Source: Streptomyces avermitilis MA-4680 = NBRC 14893 (GTDB taxonomy: Bacteria > Actinomycetota > Actinomycetes > Streptomycetales > Streptomycetaceae). From it: a stretch of 64,000 nucleotides of DNA. Each line of letters begins with the position of its first letter. Position 1 is the stretch's first letter. The stretch is from NCBI RefSeq assembly GCF_000009765.2, contig NC_003155.5, positions 4,526,001 to 4,590,000 of the forward strand. Direction: 5' to 3'. The translations under genes and the position numbers were made by a program. Below, in pieces: positions 1-7,376 of the stretch. The notes below the pieces were generated by a model that made no database searches, was not told the DNA's origin, and saw only the letters and a list, made by a program, of their open reading frames with translations.

Positions 1-900
1 GGTCGCGGCGTCGACGGGCTCGGCGCCGTTGCAGGCGTACCGCCAGCTCGACAGGTCGAGGCCGGCGGTCTGCTCCTCGGTCAGACGGCGCGCGCACAGG
101 TCGTACGCGAAGTTCGGGGCGCAGCTGATCTCGGCGCGGTGCCGCTCGATCAGCCGCAGCCAGGAGACGGGCCGCTTGAGGAAGTCGGTGGACGACATCA
201 GCACGGCCGTGCCGCCCAGATAAAGCGGGGCGAGCATCATCGCGATCAGGCCCATGTCGTGGTACGCGGGCAGCCAGCTGCACCAGGTCATGCCGCCGTG
301 CCAGCCGTGGCAGTCGCGCATCAGCCGCAGGTTGTGCACGAGGGCGCCGTGCGGCACCATCACGCCCTTCGGCTCACTGGTCGACCCGGACGTGTACTGG
401 AGGAAGCAGAGTGCCTCCGGCCCGACGGGCCACTCGTGCCACGCGTCCGCGTCGCCCGCCTCCTGCGCCGACTCCACGGTGGCGACGGTCAGTTCGGGCA
501 GCGCGTCCCGCTCGCCGTCCAGCCAGCGGCGCACCGCGCCCGCGCTCGCCTCGTCGGTGAGGACCAGGCGGGCCCCGGTGTCCCCGGCGATCGCGGTCGT
601 ACGGGCCTCCTGCCGCCCGAACCCCCCGGGCACGGGCACCGGAACGGGCACGGCGCCCACGTAGAGGCAGGCCAGGAAGGCCCGGAGAAAGCCGGTGCCG
701 GGCCCGCAGGAGACCAGTACCCGGTCCCCGGGCGTGACGCGATCGCCGAGCGCGTGCGCGGCGGCGCGTACGGCACGGTCCAGGGCCGCGTACGTCACGT
801 CCTCCTCGGCCGCGCCCGCGCTGAAGCGGACGGCGCTGCGGGTCGGCGTGTCCGCGACCCTGTGGCGCAGCGCGCTGACGAAGCTCTCGAAGCCGGACAC
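1..900 (-). CDS. Fatty acyl-AMP ligase (FAAL), 3' part outside window
   Basis: The first 300 residues of an adenylate-forming enzyme are present; the gene continues past the left edge. The P-loop YTSGSTSEPKG is at about residues 169-179 and SWLPAYHDMGLI at 208-219, the latter typical of fatty acyl-AMP ligases rather than CoA ligases. FAALs activate a carboxylic acid as its adenylate and pass it to a carrier protein. I chose the GTG at 898-900 because the FAAL N-terminus (FESFVSALRHRV) begins there and AGGGTGGG lies upstream. A hairpin at 1095-1138 separates it from the upstream isomerase-like gene. Inferred role: loading an acyl chain onto a carrier protein, perhaps of an NRPS further left. 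Without the C-terminal domain a plain acyl-CoA ligase is not fully excluded. Confidence 0.88.
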   Translation of the reverse strand, partial: MSGFESFVSALRHRVADTPTRSAVRFSAGAAEEDVTYAALDRAVRAAAHALGDRVTPGDRVLVSCGPGTGFLRAFLACLYVGAVPVPVPVPGGFGRQEARTTAIAGDTGARLVLTDEASAGAVRRWLDGERDALPELTVATVESAQEAGDADAWHEWPVGPEALCFLQYTSGSTSEPKGVMVPHGALVHNLRLMRDCHGWHGGMTWCSWLPAYHDMGLIAMMLAPLYLGGTAVLMSSTDFLKRPVSWLRLIERHRAEISCAPNFAYDLCARRLTEEQTAGLDLSSWRYACNGAEPVDAAT

Positions 901-1019
901 CCCAACTACCCACCCTCTGCGGCTTCTCGGAGCCGCGCTCGCCCAGCAGCGGTACGGAACCCCAGGCAACCGCCCCCCGCTATGCGGCACCTATATGCAC
1001 CCGCCCACGTCAGCGGCCC

Positions 1020-1054
1020 GGACACGAATACGAACGCGAACGCGAACGCGAACG
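1020..1054. repeat. GCGAAC hexamer repeat
   Basis: A short run of GCGAAC/ACGAAC units lies in the gap between the FAAL gene and its upstream neighbour. It has no evident function and may be slippage-prone sequence. Confidence 0.5.
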
Positions 1055-1094
1055 GGCAGCCGCCCGGCCCGGCCCCCGAGGGGCGACCGCACAA

Positions 1095-1138
1095 CGGCCG
1101 CCGCACGGACGCCCGGAGGAAGCGCCGTGCGGCGGCCG
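1095..1138 (-). terminator. Strong hairpin between isomerase-like gene and FAAL
   Basis: The perfect 14-bp inverted repeat CGGCCGCCGCACGG / CCGTGCGGCGGCCG has a 16-nt loop. It sits about 30 bp after the stop of the DsbA-like gene. No clear T-run follows, as is common for Streptomyces terminators. It could partly uncouple FAAL expression from the rest of the operon. Confidence 0.65.
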
Positions 1139-1166
1139 GGGGATGCGGCCGGCCCGGGAGACGGGC

Positions 1167-1904
1167 TCAGCCGCACCCGCCCGCGTGACCGTCGTCGACG
1201 GACGCCGCGGGTACGGGAAGGGGGTCCCCGGAGTCGTCCGGGACCCCCGTGAGGTCGGCGGCGGTCTTGGCCGCGAGCGCCGCGGCGAAGGCCGGGAGGC
1301 GGTCGACGCCCCAGTACTTGTCGAAGTGGTCGACGAAGAACGGCACGCCGAACACCCCGTCGCGCTGAATCTCCAGAAGCACCCGCACACCCTCCGCGCG
1401 AAGCCCCGAGTCGTCGGACGCGGTGGCCAGTTCCTCGGCGTCCAGACCGAGTTCCGCGGCGAAGCCGGCGATCACGGTCCGGTCGCAGATGTCCAGGCCC
1501 AGCTCCCAGCGGGCCCGCGCGGCCAGCGCGATGTATTGCGCTCCCACCCCGTGCCGGGCGGCGGCCAGGTAGCCGAGGTGCGGCACCTCCCAGACGGGCT
1601 CGCGGTCCACCGGCCAGGTGAACTCCAGCCCCCGCTCGCCCGCCAGCCGCCGTACGTCCTGAAGGATGTACCGGTGCTTCTCCGGGGACATCGGCGTGTA
1701 CGGGAACGCTCCCCCCGCCTCGGCGAGCAGCTTGCGGCTCAGCTCGTCCGGCTCGAAGAACGGCACCCACTCCACGGCCGCGGCCGTGGCCGGATACCGG
1801 TCGAGCAGGTCCCGGTAGGCGAGCCAGGAGTACGGGCTGCGCAGGGAGAAGTAGAAGCGCGGGGGCCGCCTGCGACGGCGCCCCGCGCGCACGGCGGCGC
1901 TCAC
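1167..1904 (-). CDS. DsbA/HCCA-isomerase-like protein of the polyketide cluster
   Basis: A 245-aa protein of the thioredoxin-fold DsbA / 2-hydroxychromene-2-carboxylate isomerase (kappa GST-like) group. FYFSLRSPYSWLA near residues 17-29 is the family N-terminal motif with its SPYS signature, and FGVPFFVDHFDKYWG near residue 200 holds the cis-proline loop and C-terminal part. The GTG start overlaps the fabG stop as GTGA, so translation is probably coupled. The short Arg-rich N-terminus is unusual. Family members perform glutathione-dependent cis/trans isomerisation or redox chemistry. Inside a reducing polyketide cluster, isomerisation of a polyene double bond is a reasonable inference but not shown by the sequence. 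Confidence 0.85.
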   Translation of the reverse strand: MSAAVRAGRRRRRPPRFYFSLRSPYSWLAYRDLLDRYPATAAAVEWVPFFEPDELSRKLLAEAGGAFPYTPMSPEKHRYILQDVRRLAGERGLEFTWPVDREPVWEVPHLGYLAAARHGVGAQYIALAARARWELGLDICDRTVIAGFAAELGLDAEELATASDDSGLRAEGVRVLLEIQRDGVFGVPFFVDHFDKYWGVDRLPAFAAALAAKTAADLTGVPDDSGDPLPVPAASVDDGHAGGCG

Positions 1905-2842
1905 AGCGCGATACCGCCGTCCACCTGGAACACCTGCCCGGTGATGTACGCGGCCTCGGACGAGAGCAGGAAGGCGACCAGGGCCGCCACGTCCTCCGGT
2001 CGCCCGAACCGCTTCAGCGGAATCCGGCCCAGCATCTCCTTGGCCACCTTCGGCGGCAGCTCCGAGGTCATGTCGGTGTCGATGAAGCCCGGGGCCACCG
2101 AGTTGGCGCGTATCCCGTGCCGGCCGCCCTCCTTGGCGAGCGACCGGGTGAAGCCGATGATCCCGGACTTCGACGCGGAGTAGTTGGTCTGGCCCGCGTT
2201 GCCCGCGACCCCGGCCACCGAGGAGAGCGTGACCACGGCCCCGCCGCCCCGCTTGATCATCGGGAAGGCCACCGCACGGCACAGGTTGTAGGTGCCGTCC
2301 AGGTTGGTGCGCAGCACCGCGTCCCAGTCCTCGTCCGGCATCAGGACCAGCGGGCTGTCGCGGGTGATGCCGGCCGAGGTGACCACCGCCGAGGCGGGGC
2401 CGAGTTCCTCCTCGGCCGCGGTGACGAACTCCCGTACCTGCGTACGGTCCGTCACGTCCACGCGCCGGGACAGCACCCGGCGGCCCAGCTCGCGCACCTC
2501 CTTCTCCACCAGGGCCGCCGCCTGGTCGTCGGAGCGGTAGCAGAAGCCGATGTCGTAGCCGTCGCTCGCCAGCCGCGCGACGACCGCGCGGCCGATACCC
2601 CGCGAACCTCCGGTGACCAGCGCGACCTTGTCGCCCGGCGCGGCCTGGTCGCCCGGCGCGACCTTGTCGCCCGGCGCGGCCTTGTCGCCCGGCGCGACCT
2701 TGTCGCCCGGCGCGACCTTGTCACCCGGCGCGACCTTGTCACCCGGCGCGACCTTGTCACCCGGCGCGGCCTGGTCGCCCGGCGCGACCTTGTCACCCGG
2801 CGCGACCTTGTCACCCGGCGTGGACCTGCTCTGTTCGGACAT
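1901..2842 (-). CDS. 3-oxoacyl-ACP reductase (FabG-type SDR) with N-terminal repeat
   Basis: A 313-aa short-chain dehydrogenase. TGGSRGIG (about residues 77-84) binds NADPH, NAG appears as TSAG, and the catalytic Ser (SSVAGVAGN) and YSASK motifs are intact. PGFIDTDM and QVFQVDGG match beta-ketoacyl-ACP reductases. Residues 8-73 are eleven near-identical six-residue units APGDKV/QA that merge into the normal first strand DKVALVTGG, making the protein about 65 residues longer than FabG. I chose the ATG at 2840-2842 because GAGGAGAGGA precedes it; an in-frame ATG at 2857 lacks such a site. Expected role: reduction of the beta-keto group in each elongation cycle. Confidence 0.93.
   Translation of the reverse strand: MSEQSRSTPGDKVAPGDKVAPGDQAAPGDKVAPGDKVAPGDKVAPGDKVAPGDKAAPGDKVAPGDQAAPGDKVALVTGGSRGIGRAVVARLASDGYDIGFCYRSDDQAAALVEKEVRELGRRVLSRRVDVTDRTQVREFVTAAEEELGPASAVVTSAGITRDSPLVLMPDEDWDAVLRTNLDGTYNLCRAVAFPMIKRGGGAVVTLSSVAGVAGNAGQTNYSASKSGIIGFTRSLAKEGGRHGIRANSVAPGFIDTDMTSELPPKVAKEMLGRIPLKRFGRPEDVAALVAFLLSSEAAYITGQVFQVDGGIAL
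2624..2821 (-). repeat. 18-bp coding tandem repeat in fabG (11 units)
   Basis: Eleven 18-bp units encode (A/T)PGD(K/Q)(V/A) in frame, with only a few substitutions between units. Near-identity at the DNA level points to recent slippage or unequal crossing-over. The last unit is the native start of the Rossmann fold, so this end is the likely seed. Confidence 0.95.
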
Positions 2843-2853
2843 GGGTCCTCTCC

Positions 2854-3357
2854 TCACACACTCAGCAGGGCACGGTCGGGCGCCGGAAGCAGCTCGGTGA
2901 CGTCCCGCAGCGCCACCACGAACGATCCGATCCGCAGCACCTCACGGCCGCCGGCGAGCGTCTCGCCGGCGAGGATCGCCGTCTCGTCCACGGACTTCAC
3001 CAGGCGCACCCGGTGCTCGAGGACGTCCCCCGGATAGGCGCGCTCTCCGATGACCGCATCTCCGATGGAACCGGCCAGCTCGACCTTCCCGGCGAGCACG
3101 TCCGGATTGGGGTTCTCCCACACCGAGAGCAGCACCGCGGACTGGGCCCACGACTCGATGACGAGCGAGGTCGGATACGCGTAGTCGGCCGGGGCGGCGT
3201 CCTGGCCGAGCGGCGCGTAGCAGGGCTCGTTGCCGGAGACCGCCTTGTACGCGGTCAGCCGCGTTCCGGGCACCACGTCCGCGACCCGGTCCACCAGCAG
3301 GATCTCCCCGCGGTGCGGAATGGTGTTCTTGATCCGGTCGATGCCGTGCACGGTCAC
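2854..3357 (-). CDS. Hot-dog dehydratase-like subunit lacking the FabZ histidine
   Basis: A 167-aa FabZ-like hot-dog protein. IPHRGEILLVDRV near residues 12-24 is the FabZ/FabA start motif, and VIESWAQSA keeps the central-helix Glu. The expected GHFP segment with the catalytic His is missing, replaced by a sequence around NEPCYAPLG. The GTG start overlaps the upstream dehydratase stop (GTGA). Paired with the next protein it probably forms a heterodimeric 3-hydroxyacyl-ACP dehydratase, as known for aryl polyene systems (ApeI/ApeP). By itself it may be non-catalytic or structural. Confidence 0.85.
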   Translation of the reverse strand: MTVHGIDRIKNTIPHRGEILLVDRVADVVPGTRLTAYKAVSGNEPCYAPLGQDAAPADYAYPTSLVIESWAQSAVLLSVWENPNPDVLAGKVELAGSIGDAVIGERAYPGDVLEHRVRLVKSVDETAILAGETLAGGREVLRIGSFVVALRDVTELLPAPDRALLSV

Positions 3358-3818
3358 GGGGTTTCCTCTTCTTCCTGCTTCGCGCGGTAGCGCAGCCGGA
3401 TGTCGGCGACCTTCCCGCGGTTGGTGGCCACGGCGGCCTTGAAGAGCAGCCCGGCGGCGTTGTCCACGACGGACACGTCGGCGAGCACCCGGTCGCCGGG
3501 GTAGACGGGACGGTGGAAGCGGCAGCGGTCCATGGCGGCCAGCTCCAGCTCCGTACCGCTGTCCGCGGTGCCGGCCGTACCGCTGTCCGCACCGCTGCCG
3601 GGGTCGGCGCCGTCGTCCTGGGCGCGGCCGTTGTCCTTGGCCCACTGGCGCACCGTGCGGTCCGCCGCCTCGATGAGGAACACGCCGGGCAGCACGGGGA
3701 AGCCGGGATAGTGCCCGGCGATGACGGGCCCGTCCACCGGGGCGTCGAAGGCGGTGACGGCGCCCGAGGGACCGGTACGGATCAGCTCCAGGTCGCCCAG
3801 CGGCGTCGCGGCGCTCAT
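3354..3818 (-). CDS. 3-hydroxyacyl-ACP dehydratase (hot-dog, His intact)
   Basis: A 154-aa FabZ/FabA-like protein. GHYPGFPVLPGVFLIEAAD at about residues 31-49 carries the catalytic His and the helix Glu of hot-dog dehydratases. A Gly/Asp/Ser-rich insertion (around GADPGSGADSG) separates the central helix from the next strands. The ATG overlaps the ACP stop as ATGA. It probably dehydrates 3-hydroxyacyl-ACP to enoyl-ACP together with the His-less partner encoded just downstream. The family call is secure; the pairing is inferred from adjacency and coupling. Confidence 0.87.
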   Translation of the reverse strand: MSAATPLGDLELIRTGPSGAVTAFDAPVDGPVIAGHYPGFPVLPGVFLIEAADRTVRQWAKDNGRAQDDGADPGSGADSGTAGTADSGTELELAAMDRCRFHRPVYPGDRVLADVSVVDNAAGLLFKAAVATNRGKVADIRLRYRAKQEEEETP

Positions 3819-4078
3819 CGGGTGTCCCCGAGCTTGCTCGTCAGCAGTTCGTACGTGCCCTGCAGCGAGGTGATCGAGGTCAGCTCGGCCTCGGCGAGCC
3901 GTACCCCGTATTCCTTCTCCAGCCGCACGGTGATCTCCAGGGCCATCAGCGAGTCGACGTCCAGGTCCTCCATGAAGTCGGCGTCGTCGGTGACCTCCGC
4001 GACATCCAGGTCGAGCACATCGGCGACCAGTTCGCGCAGCTGTTCCTTGTCGAGCGCGGTGGTGGTGGTCTCGGGCAT
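3815..4078 (-). CDS. Acyl carrier protein 1
   Basis: An 87-aa acidic carrier protein. The phosphopantetheine attachment Ser lies in DLDVDSLMALEI near residue 43, and the length and helix pattern are typical of type II ACPs. It overlaps the dehydratase start by 4 bp (ATGA). It should carry the growing acyl chain. The cluster has a second ACP at 14196-14465, so the two may serve different stages such as starter and extension, or different KS pairs. Confidence 0.93.
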   Translation of the reverse strand: MPETTTTALDKEQLRELVADVLDLDVAEVTDDADFMEDLDVDSLMALEITVRLEKEYGVRLAEAELTSITSLQGTYELLTSKLGDTR

Positions 4079-4194
4079 GAGGGAGACACGTCCTTCCGGA
4101 TGGTGGTGGGCATACGCCGGCCGGTGACCGGCGTACGAGTGGTGAATGAGCAGACGGCGCAGCCGCAGCGCCCTGCGGCGCGCCCGGGCGCCCC

Positions 4195-5313
4195 TCACGG
4201 CGTACCGGTACGCAGCACGACCGCACCGGTCTGGCCGTCCGGGTCGACGGAGGTGACGAGCACCGGGGTGCCCTCGCCGCCGGCCGCGACGGCGGCGGCG
4301 AGCTGCATCGACGCCGAGGCCGCGCCCAGGTCGCCGGTCAGCCTGCGCAGCCGCAGCCGCGGCGGCCGGTGTTCTCCGAAGAGGTCGGCGAGCGCCGCGT
4401 CCTCGCGGGCGCCGAGCTCGCCGCCGCTGTCCGACGGCACCAGCAGGGCGACCTCCTCGGGCCGTACCTCGGCGTTCTTGAGCGCCTCGGTGACCGACCG
4501 GGCGACCGCGTCCTTGGCCCGCTCCTGGTCGGTGAAGGCGATGAACCGGGCGGCGAGCAGTGAAGCGAGCGGTGTACGGCCGTGGGCGCGGGCCCGGCCG
4601 AGCGATTCGAGCAGGAACAGCGCGCAGCCCTCGCCGAGCGGCCCGGCCGGCTGCCGGTGCGGGCCGCCGGTGCGCGCCCGGTACTCCAGCCAGGCGCGCG
4701 CGGTCGAGAACTCCTCGACCGCGCCGCACAGCACGGCCTCGCAGTGCCGCTGCCGCAGCAGCCGGGCCGCGTAGTTGAGAGCCAGCAGACCGGTCGCGGC
4801 ACCGCCCGCCACCGTGGTGTTGGGGCCGCGGAGCGTGTGCCAGATGGCGCTCTGGCCGGCCGCGCGGTTCATCACGGTGTTGGGGAACAGGGCCGGGTCG
4901 ACGTGGAACGGCTTGTCGCCGGTCAGGGAGTCCCGGGTGAAGTCCATGATGCTCTGCACGCTGCCGTGTCCGGTGCCGAGCACCATGCCCACGGCCTCCG
5001 GGGCGTCCTGGGCCAGACCGGGACCGGCCTCCTCCAGGAGCAGTCCCGCGGTGGCGACGGCGAGCGCGGTGGCCCGGTCCATGGCCCGGGTGCCCTTGCG
5101 GCCGAGGACCGCCTTCGCCGCGAAGTCCGGTACGCGGCCGGCCCGTTCGTAGGGTCCGAGGTCCGTGGCGTCGTCCGCGCCGCGCACCGCGTCGACGTCC
5201 CCGAGCACCCCCGCGGCGAAGGCCTCGGCGCCGAGTCCGTACGGCGACGCGGCCGACCAGCCGGAGACGACCAGGGTGTCCGGGTCCGCCCCGGTGGCAA
5301 GACTGACACTCAT
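4195..5313 (-). CDS. Ketosynthase-like chain length factor A (no active-site Cys)
   Basis: A 372-aa thiolase-fold protein related to beta-ketoacyl-ACP synthases. The nucleophile elbow reads GGAATGLLAL, so the Cys position holds Ala172. The first His motif HGTGT is replaced by SDSGG and the GH of the second by GD. All three catalytic positions are lost, as expected of a chain length factor (CLF) that pairs with an active KS. It is one of three such proteins here. Which KS it pairs with cannot be read from the sequence; it is separated from the ER gene by a 126-bp repeat-bearing gap. Confidence 0.85.
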   Translation of the reverse strand: MSVSLATGADPDTLVVSGWSAASPYGLGAEAFAAGVLGDVDAVRGADDATDLGPYERAGRVPDFAAKAVLGRKGTRAMDRATALAVATAGLLLEEAGPGLAQDAPEAVGMVLGTGHGSVQSIMDFTRDSLTGDKPFHVDPALFPNTVMNRAAGQSAIWHTLRGPNTTVAGGAATGLLALNYAARLLRQRHCEAVLCGAVEEFSTARAWLEYRARTGGPHRQPAGPLGEGCALFLLESLGRARAHGRTPLASLLAARFIAFTDQERAKDAVARSVTEALKNAEVRPEEVALLVPSDSGGELGAREDAALADLFGEHRPPRLRLRRLTGDLGAASASMQLAAAVAAGGEGTPVLVTSVDPDGQTGAVVLRTGTP

Positions 5314-5357
5314 CGCTTTCTGCTCCTGTCGGTGAAGGTCGTACGAGGGGAAGCTCA

Positions 5358-5430
5358 GGGGAAGGTCCTGCTGCCCGGGGGAAAGGTCCGGTGCTCCGGG
5401 GGAAGGGTCCGGTGCTCCGGGGGGCGAAGG
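5358..5430. repeat. Tandem repeat between CLF-A and the ER gene
   Basis: About three degenerate copies of GGGGAAAGGTCCGGTGCTCC fill the gap upstream of CLF-A. Each contains a purine-rich, RBS-like GGGGAA, but no gene start is seen inside. It is probably repeat-expanded spacer. Confidence 0.6.
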
Positions 5431-5439
5431 TCTCGGCGT

Positions 5440-6255
5440 TCAGCCCCACGCCCCGGCGGCGGCGTGCAGTTCGCCCCCGTCGATGCCGATGGTGTTGCCG
5501 GTCAGCCAGGACGACTCGGTGCGGGAGAGCAGCGCGACGGCGTCCGCGACGTCGTCGGGGCGGGTGAGGCGGCCGTGCGGGTTGTTCTCGGCGGCGCGCT
5601 CGATGTAGCCGGCGTGCTCCGGGATGCGTTGCAGGGCGGGAGTGACGGTGGTGCCGGCGCGCAGCGCGTTCACCGCGATGCCGCTGGTCGCCAACTCGGC
5701 CGCGAGCTGCCGGACATGGGACTCCAGGGCACTCTTGGCGGCGGAGACGGCACCGTAGCTGGGCAGATGCTGGGAGGTGCCCGCACTGGTCATGGCGTAG
5801 ACCTTCGAACCGCTGCGCAGCAGCCCCGCGGCGAGCAGGTCCTGGGTCCAGTAGACGAGGCTGTGGGCCATCACATCGAGGGTCATCTCCAGCTGCCGTA
5901 CGCTGATCGGCCGGTCCCAGCCCTCCCTCGGCGTGAACGGGACCAGGGTGCCGAAGGCCAGCGAGTGGACCAGGATCCGGATGCCACCGTTGGCGCCGGT
6001 CAACTCGGCCAGTTGCGGGACGAGTTCGGCACGGGTGGCCTTGGAGGCGGCGTTCGTGTTGAAGAAGCGGGCCTCGACGCCGAGGCTCCGGATCTCCTCG
6101 ACGAGCGCCTCGACCTCCTCGGCGCGCGCCGCCGTGTCGAAGTGCACCCCGGCGACGTGCACGCCTTCCCTGGCCAGACCGAGCGCGATGGCCCGGCCGA
6201 TCCCGCTGGACGCCCCGAGGACCAGGCACCAGCTCCCCTCAAGCGACTTCAGCAT
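5440..6255 (-). CDS. Enoyl-ACP reductase-type SDR (FabI/FabL-like)
   Basis: A 271-aa short-chain dehydrogenase. LGASSGIG near residue 14 binds the cofactor. The VHSLAFG segment and the active-site spacing Y-x6-K (YGAVSAAK) are features of FabI/FabL enoyl reductases rather than the YxxxK of ketoreductases. LTGNTIGIDGG closes the fold. AGGAG precedes the ATG at 6253-6255, and the gene overlaps the end of CLF-B by 17 bp. It may reduce an enoyl intermediate at one stage, so the product could be partly saturated rather than a full polyene. A ketoreductase role is less likely but possible. Confidence 0.82.
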   Translation of the reverse strand: MLKSLEGSWCLVLGASSGIGRAIALGLAREGVHVAGVHFDTAARAEEVEALVEEIRSLGVEARFFNTNAASKATRAELVPQLAELTGANGGIRILVHSLAFGTLVPFTPREGWDRPISVRQLEMTLDVMAHSLVYWTQDLLAAGLLRSGSKVYAMTSAGTSQHLPSYGAVSAAKSALESHVRQLAAELATSGIAVNALRAGTTVTPALQRIPEHAGYIERAAENNPHGRLTRPDDVADAVALLSRTESSWLTGNTIGIDGGELHAAAGAWG

Positions 6256-7363
6256 GCGATGGCTCCTGTGTGGTGAGGCGGGACGGACGGGCGGGCGAGA
6301 CCCGGACGAGGGCGACGTGTCCGGCGCCGGTGGCGCAGACGACGAGCCGGTCGGGGCCGTCCGGCGAGGTGACGGCGTGAGCGAGGGCGAACGCGGGACC
6401 GAGACAGCCGACCCGCGGAGTGCCCGGGGGGTGTGCGATCTCGGGTGCCCCCGAGGGCATGGGGAGCCGGGGGCCGGTGGCGGGCAGGCCGGCACCGGGC
6501 GCCGCACCGGCGACGGCGAGCGCCACCGCCTCGCCGACGGCGGACTCGTCGAGGACGAGGACGAGGTCGAGGTCGGGGTCGGGGTCGAGGTCGAGGTCGC
6601 GGCTCACGGGGACGGGCGGCCCGCCCGCCGGGCCGAGGAGCAGGTCCGCGAGCGCCTCCGACAGATAGGCGGCGGCCCGCTCCCGGCCCGCGCTGTCGCG
6701 CAGCGCGCCCGGCGGTACGAACAGGGAGCGGGCCCGCAGTGTGCCGTGCACCCGGGCGCCGCGGGCCCGCGCCGCCGCGAGGGGCTCCAGCGTGAACGCG
6801 GCGGCGCCCTGCTCACCACCGCCGCCGCGCACCGCCGGCAGCGGCTCCTCGGCCGCCGCCAGCACAAGCGTGTCGCAGCGGCCGGCGGCCAGCGCGAGCG
6901 CCCCCGTGGACAGCGCGTCCGCGGCGGCCGTGCGGGCGGTGGCGACCGTGAGGGCGAAGCCCTTCAGTTCGAGTTCGGCGGCGAGCCGGTTGCCGAGGAC
7001 GTTGACCGCGAAGTAGGGGGCCGTGGCGGGCGACAGATGTGCCGCGCCGCCGTCCTCGGCGACGGTCGCGTCCATGGCGTCGAAGAGCGAGGCGAGCCCC
7101 GCGCCGGTGGCGAGCAGCAGCCCGCGGCGGTCGGCGGGGACCGCGTCGGGCCGTCCGCCGTCGGCGAGCGCGGCCCGCGCGGCGGCCAGGGCGTACTGGG
7201 CGGCGGCCGGAAGGTACTTTGTATCCGCGCGGGCCCCAGCCGCTCCCGGTGGTCGAACCACCTCTCGGCGCCGGGCATCGCCGCCCCGCCCGCCGCCGCG
7301 GCGACCTCGGCCGTGTCCCCCCAGGGAGAGACGACCCCGGACCCCGGTCACGGCCAGCTCCAA
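6239..7363 (-). CDS. Ketosynthase-like chain length factor B, two compensating frameshifts
   Basis: A KS-fold protein of about 375 aa. The elbow reads TARTAAADAL, so the catalytic Cys is replaced (Arg). Near the N-terminus the frame changes twice. AVTG is followed, after one extra base in the GGGGTCCGGGG run near 7337-7345, by the conserved GVVSPWGDTAEVAAA. One base is then missing near 7217-7235, which restores the frame at DTKYLPAAAQ. The encoded segment is intact when read across the shifts, so sequencing error or very recent mutation is likelier than old decay. The start is uncertain: TTG at 7361-7363, or a GTG at 7378-7380 overlapping the KS-1 stop. Likely role: CLF partner of an active KS. 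Confidence 0.72.
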   Translation of the reverse strand: MELAVTGVRGRLSLGGHGRGRRGGGRGGDARRREVVRPPGAAGARADTKYLPAAAQYALAAARAALADGGRPDAVPADRRGLLLATGAGLASLFDAMDATVAEDGGAAHLSPATAPYFAVNVLGNRLAAELELKGFALTVATARTAAADALSTGALALAAGRCDTLVLAAAEEPLPAVRGGGGEQGAAAFTLEPLAAARARGARVHGTLRARSLFVPPGALRDSAGRERAAAYLSEALADLLLGPAGGPPVPVSRDLDLDPDPDLDLVLVLDESAVGEAVALAVAGAAPGAGLPATGPRLPMPSGAPEIAHPPGTPRVGCLGPAFALAHAVTSPDGPDRLVVCATGAGHVALVRVSPARPSRLTTQEPSHAEVA

Positions 7364-7376
7364 CAACCCACCCGGC

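Noticed and set aside
374..1188. Long plus- and minus-strand open frames over the FAAL gene and its upstream gap
   Set aside because: Composition is Arg/Pro/Gly-rich with no motifs. The minus frame starting at the GTG at 900 gives a clear FAAL, so these are shadows of high-GC third positions.
2624..2821. CRISPR-like array
   Set aside because: Units are contiguous 18-bp coding repeats with no spacers, inside an intact SDR gene.
6239..7363. Calling CLF-B a pseudogene
   Set aside because: All conserved segments survive across two compensating indels, which fits sequencing error better than decay. I annotated it as a gene with a warning.
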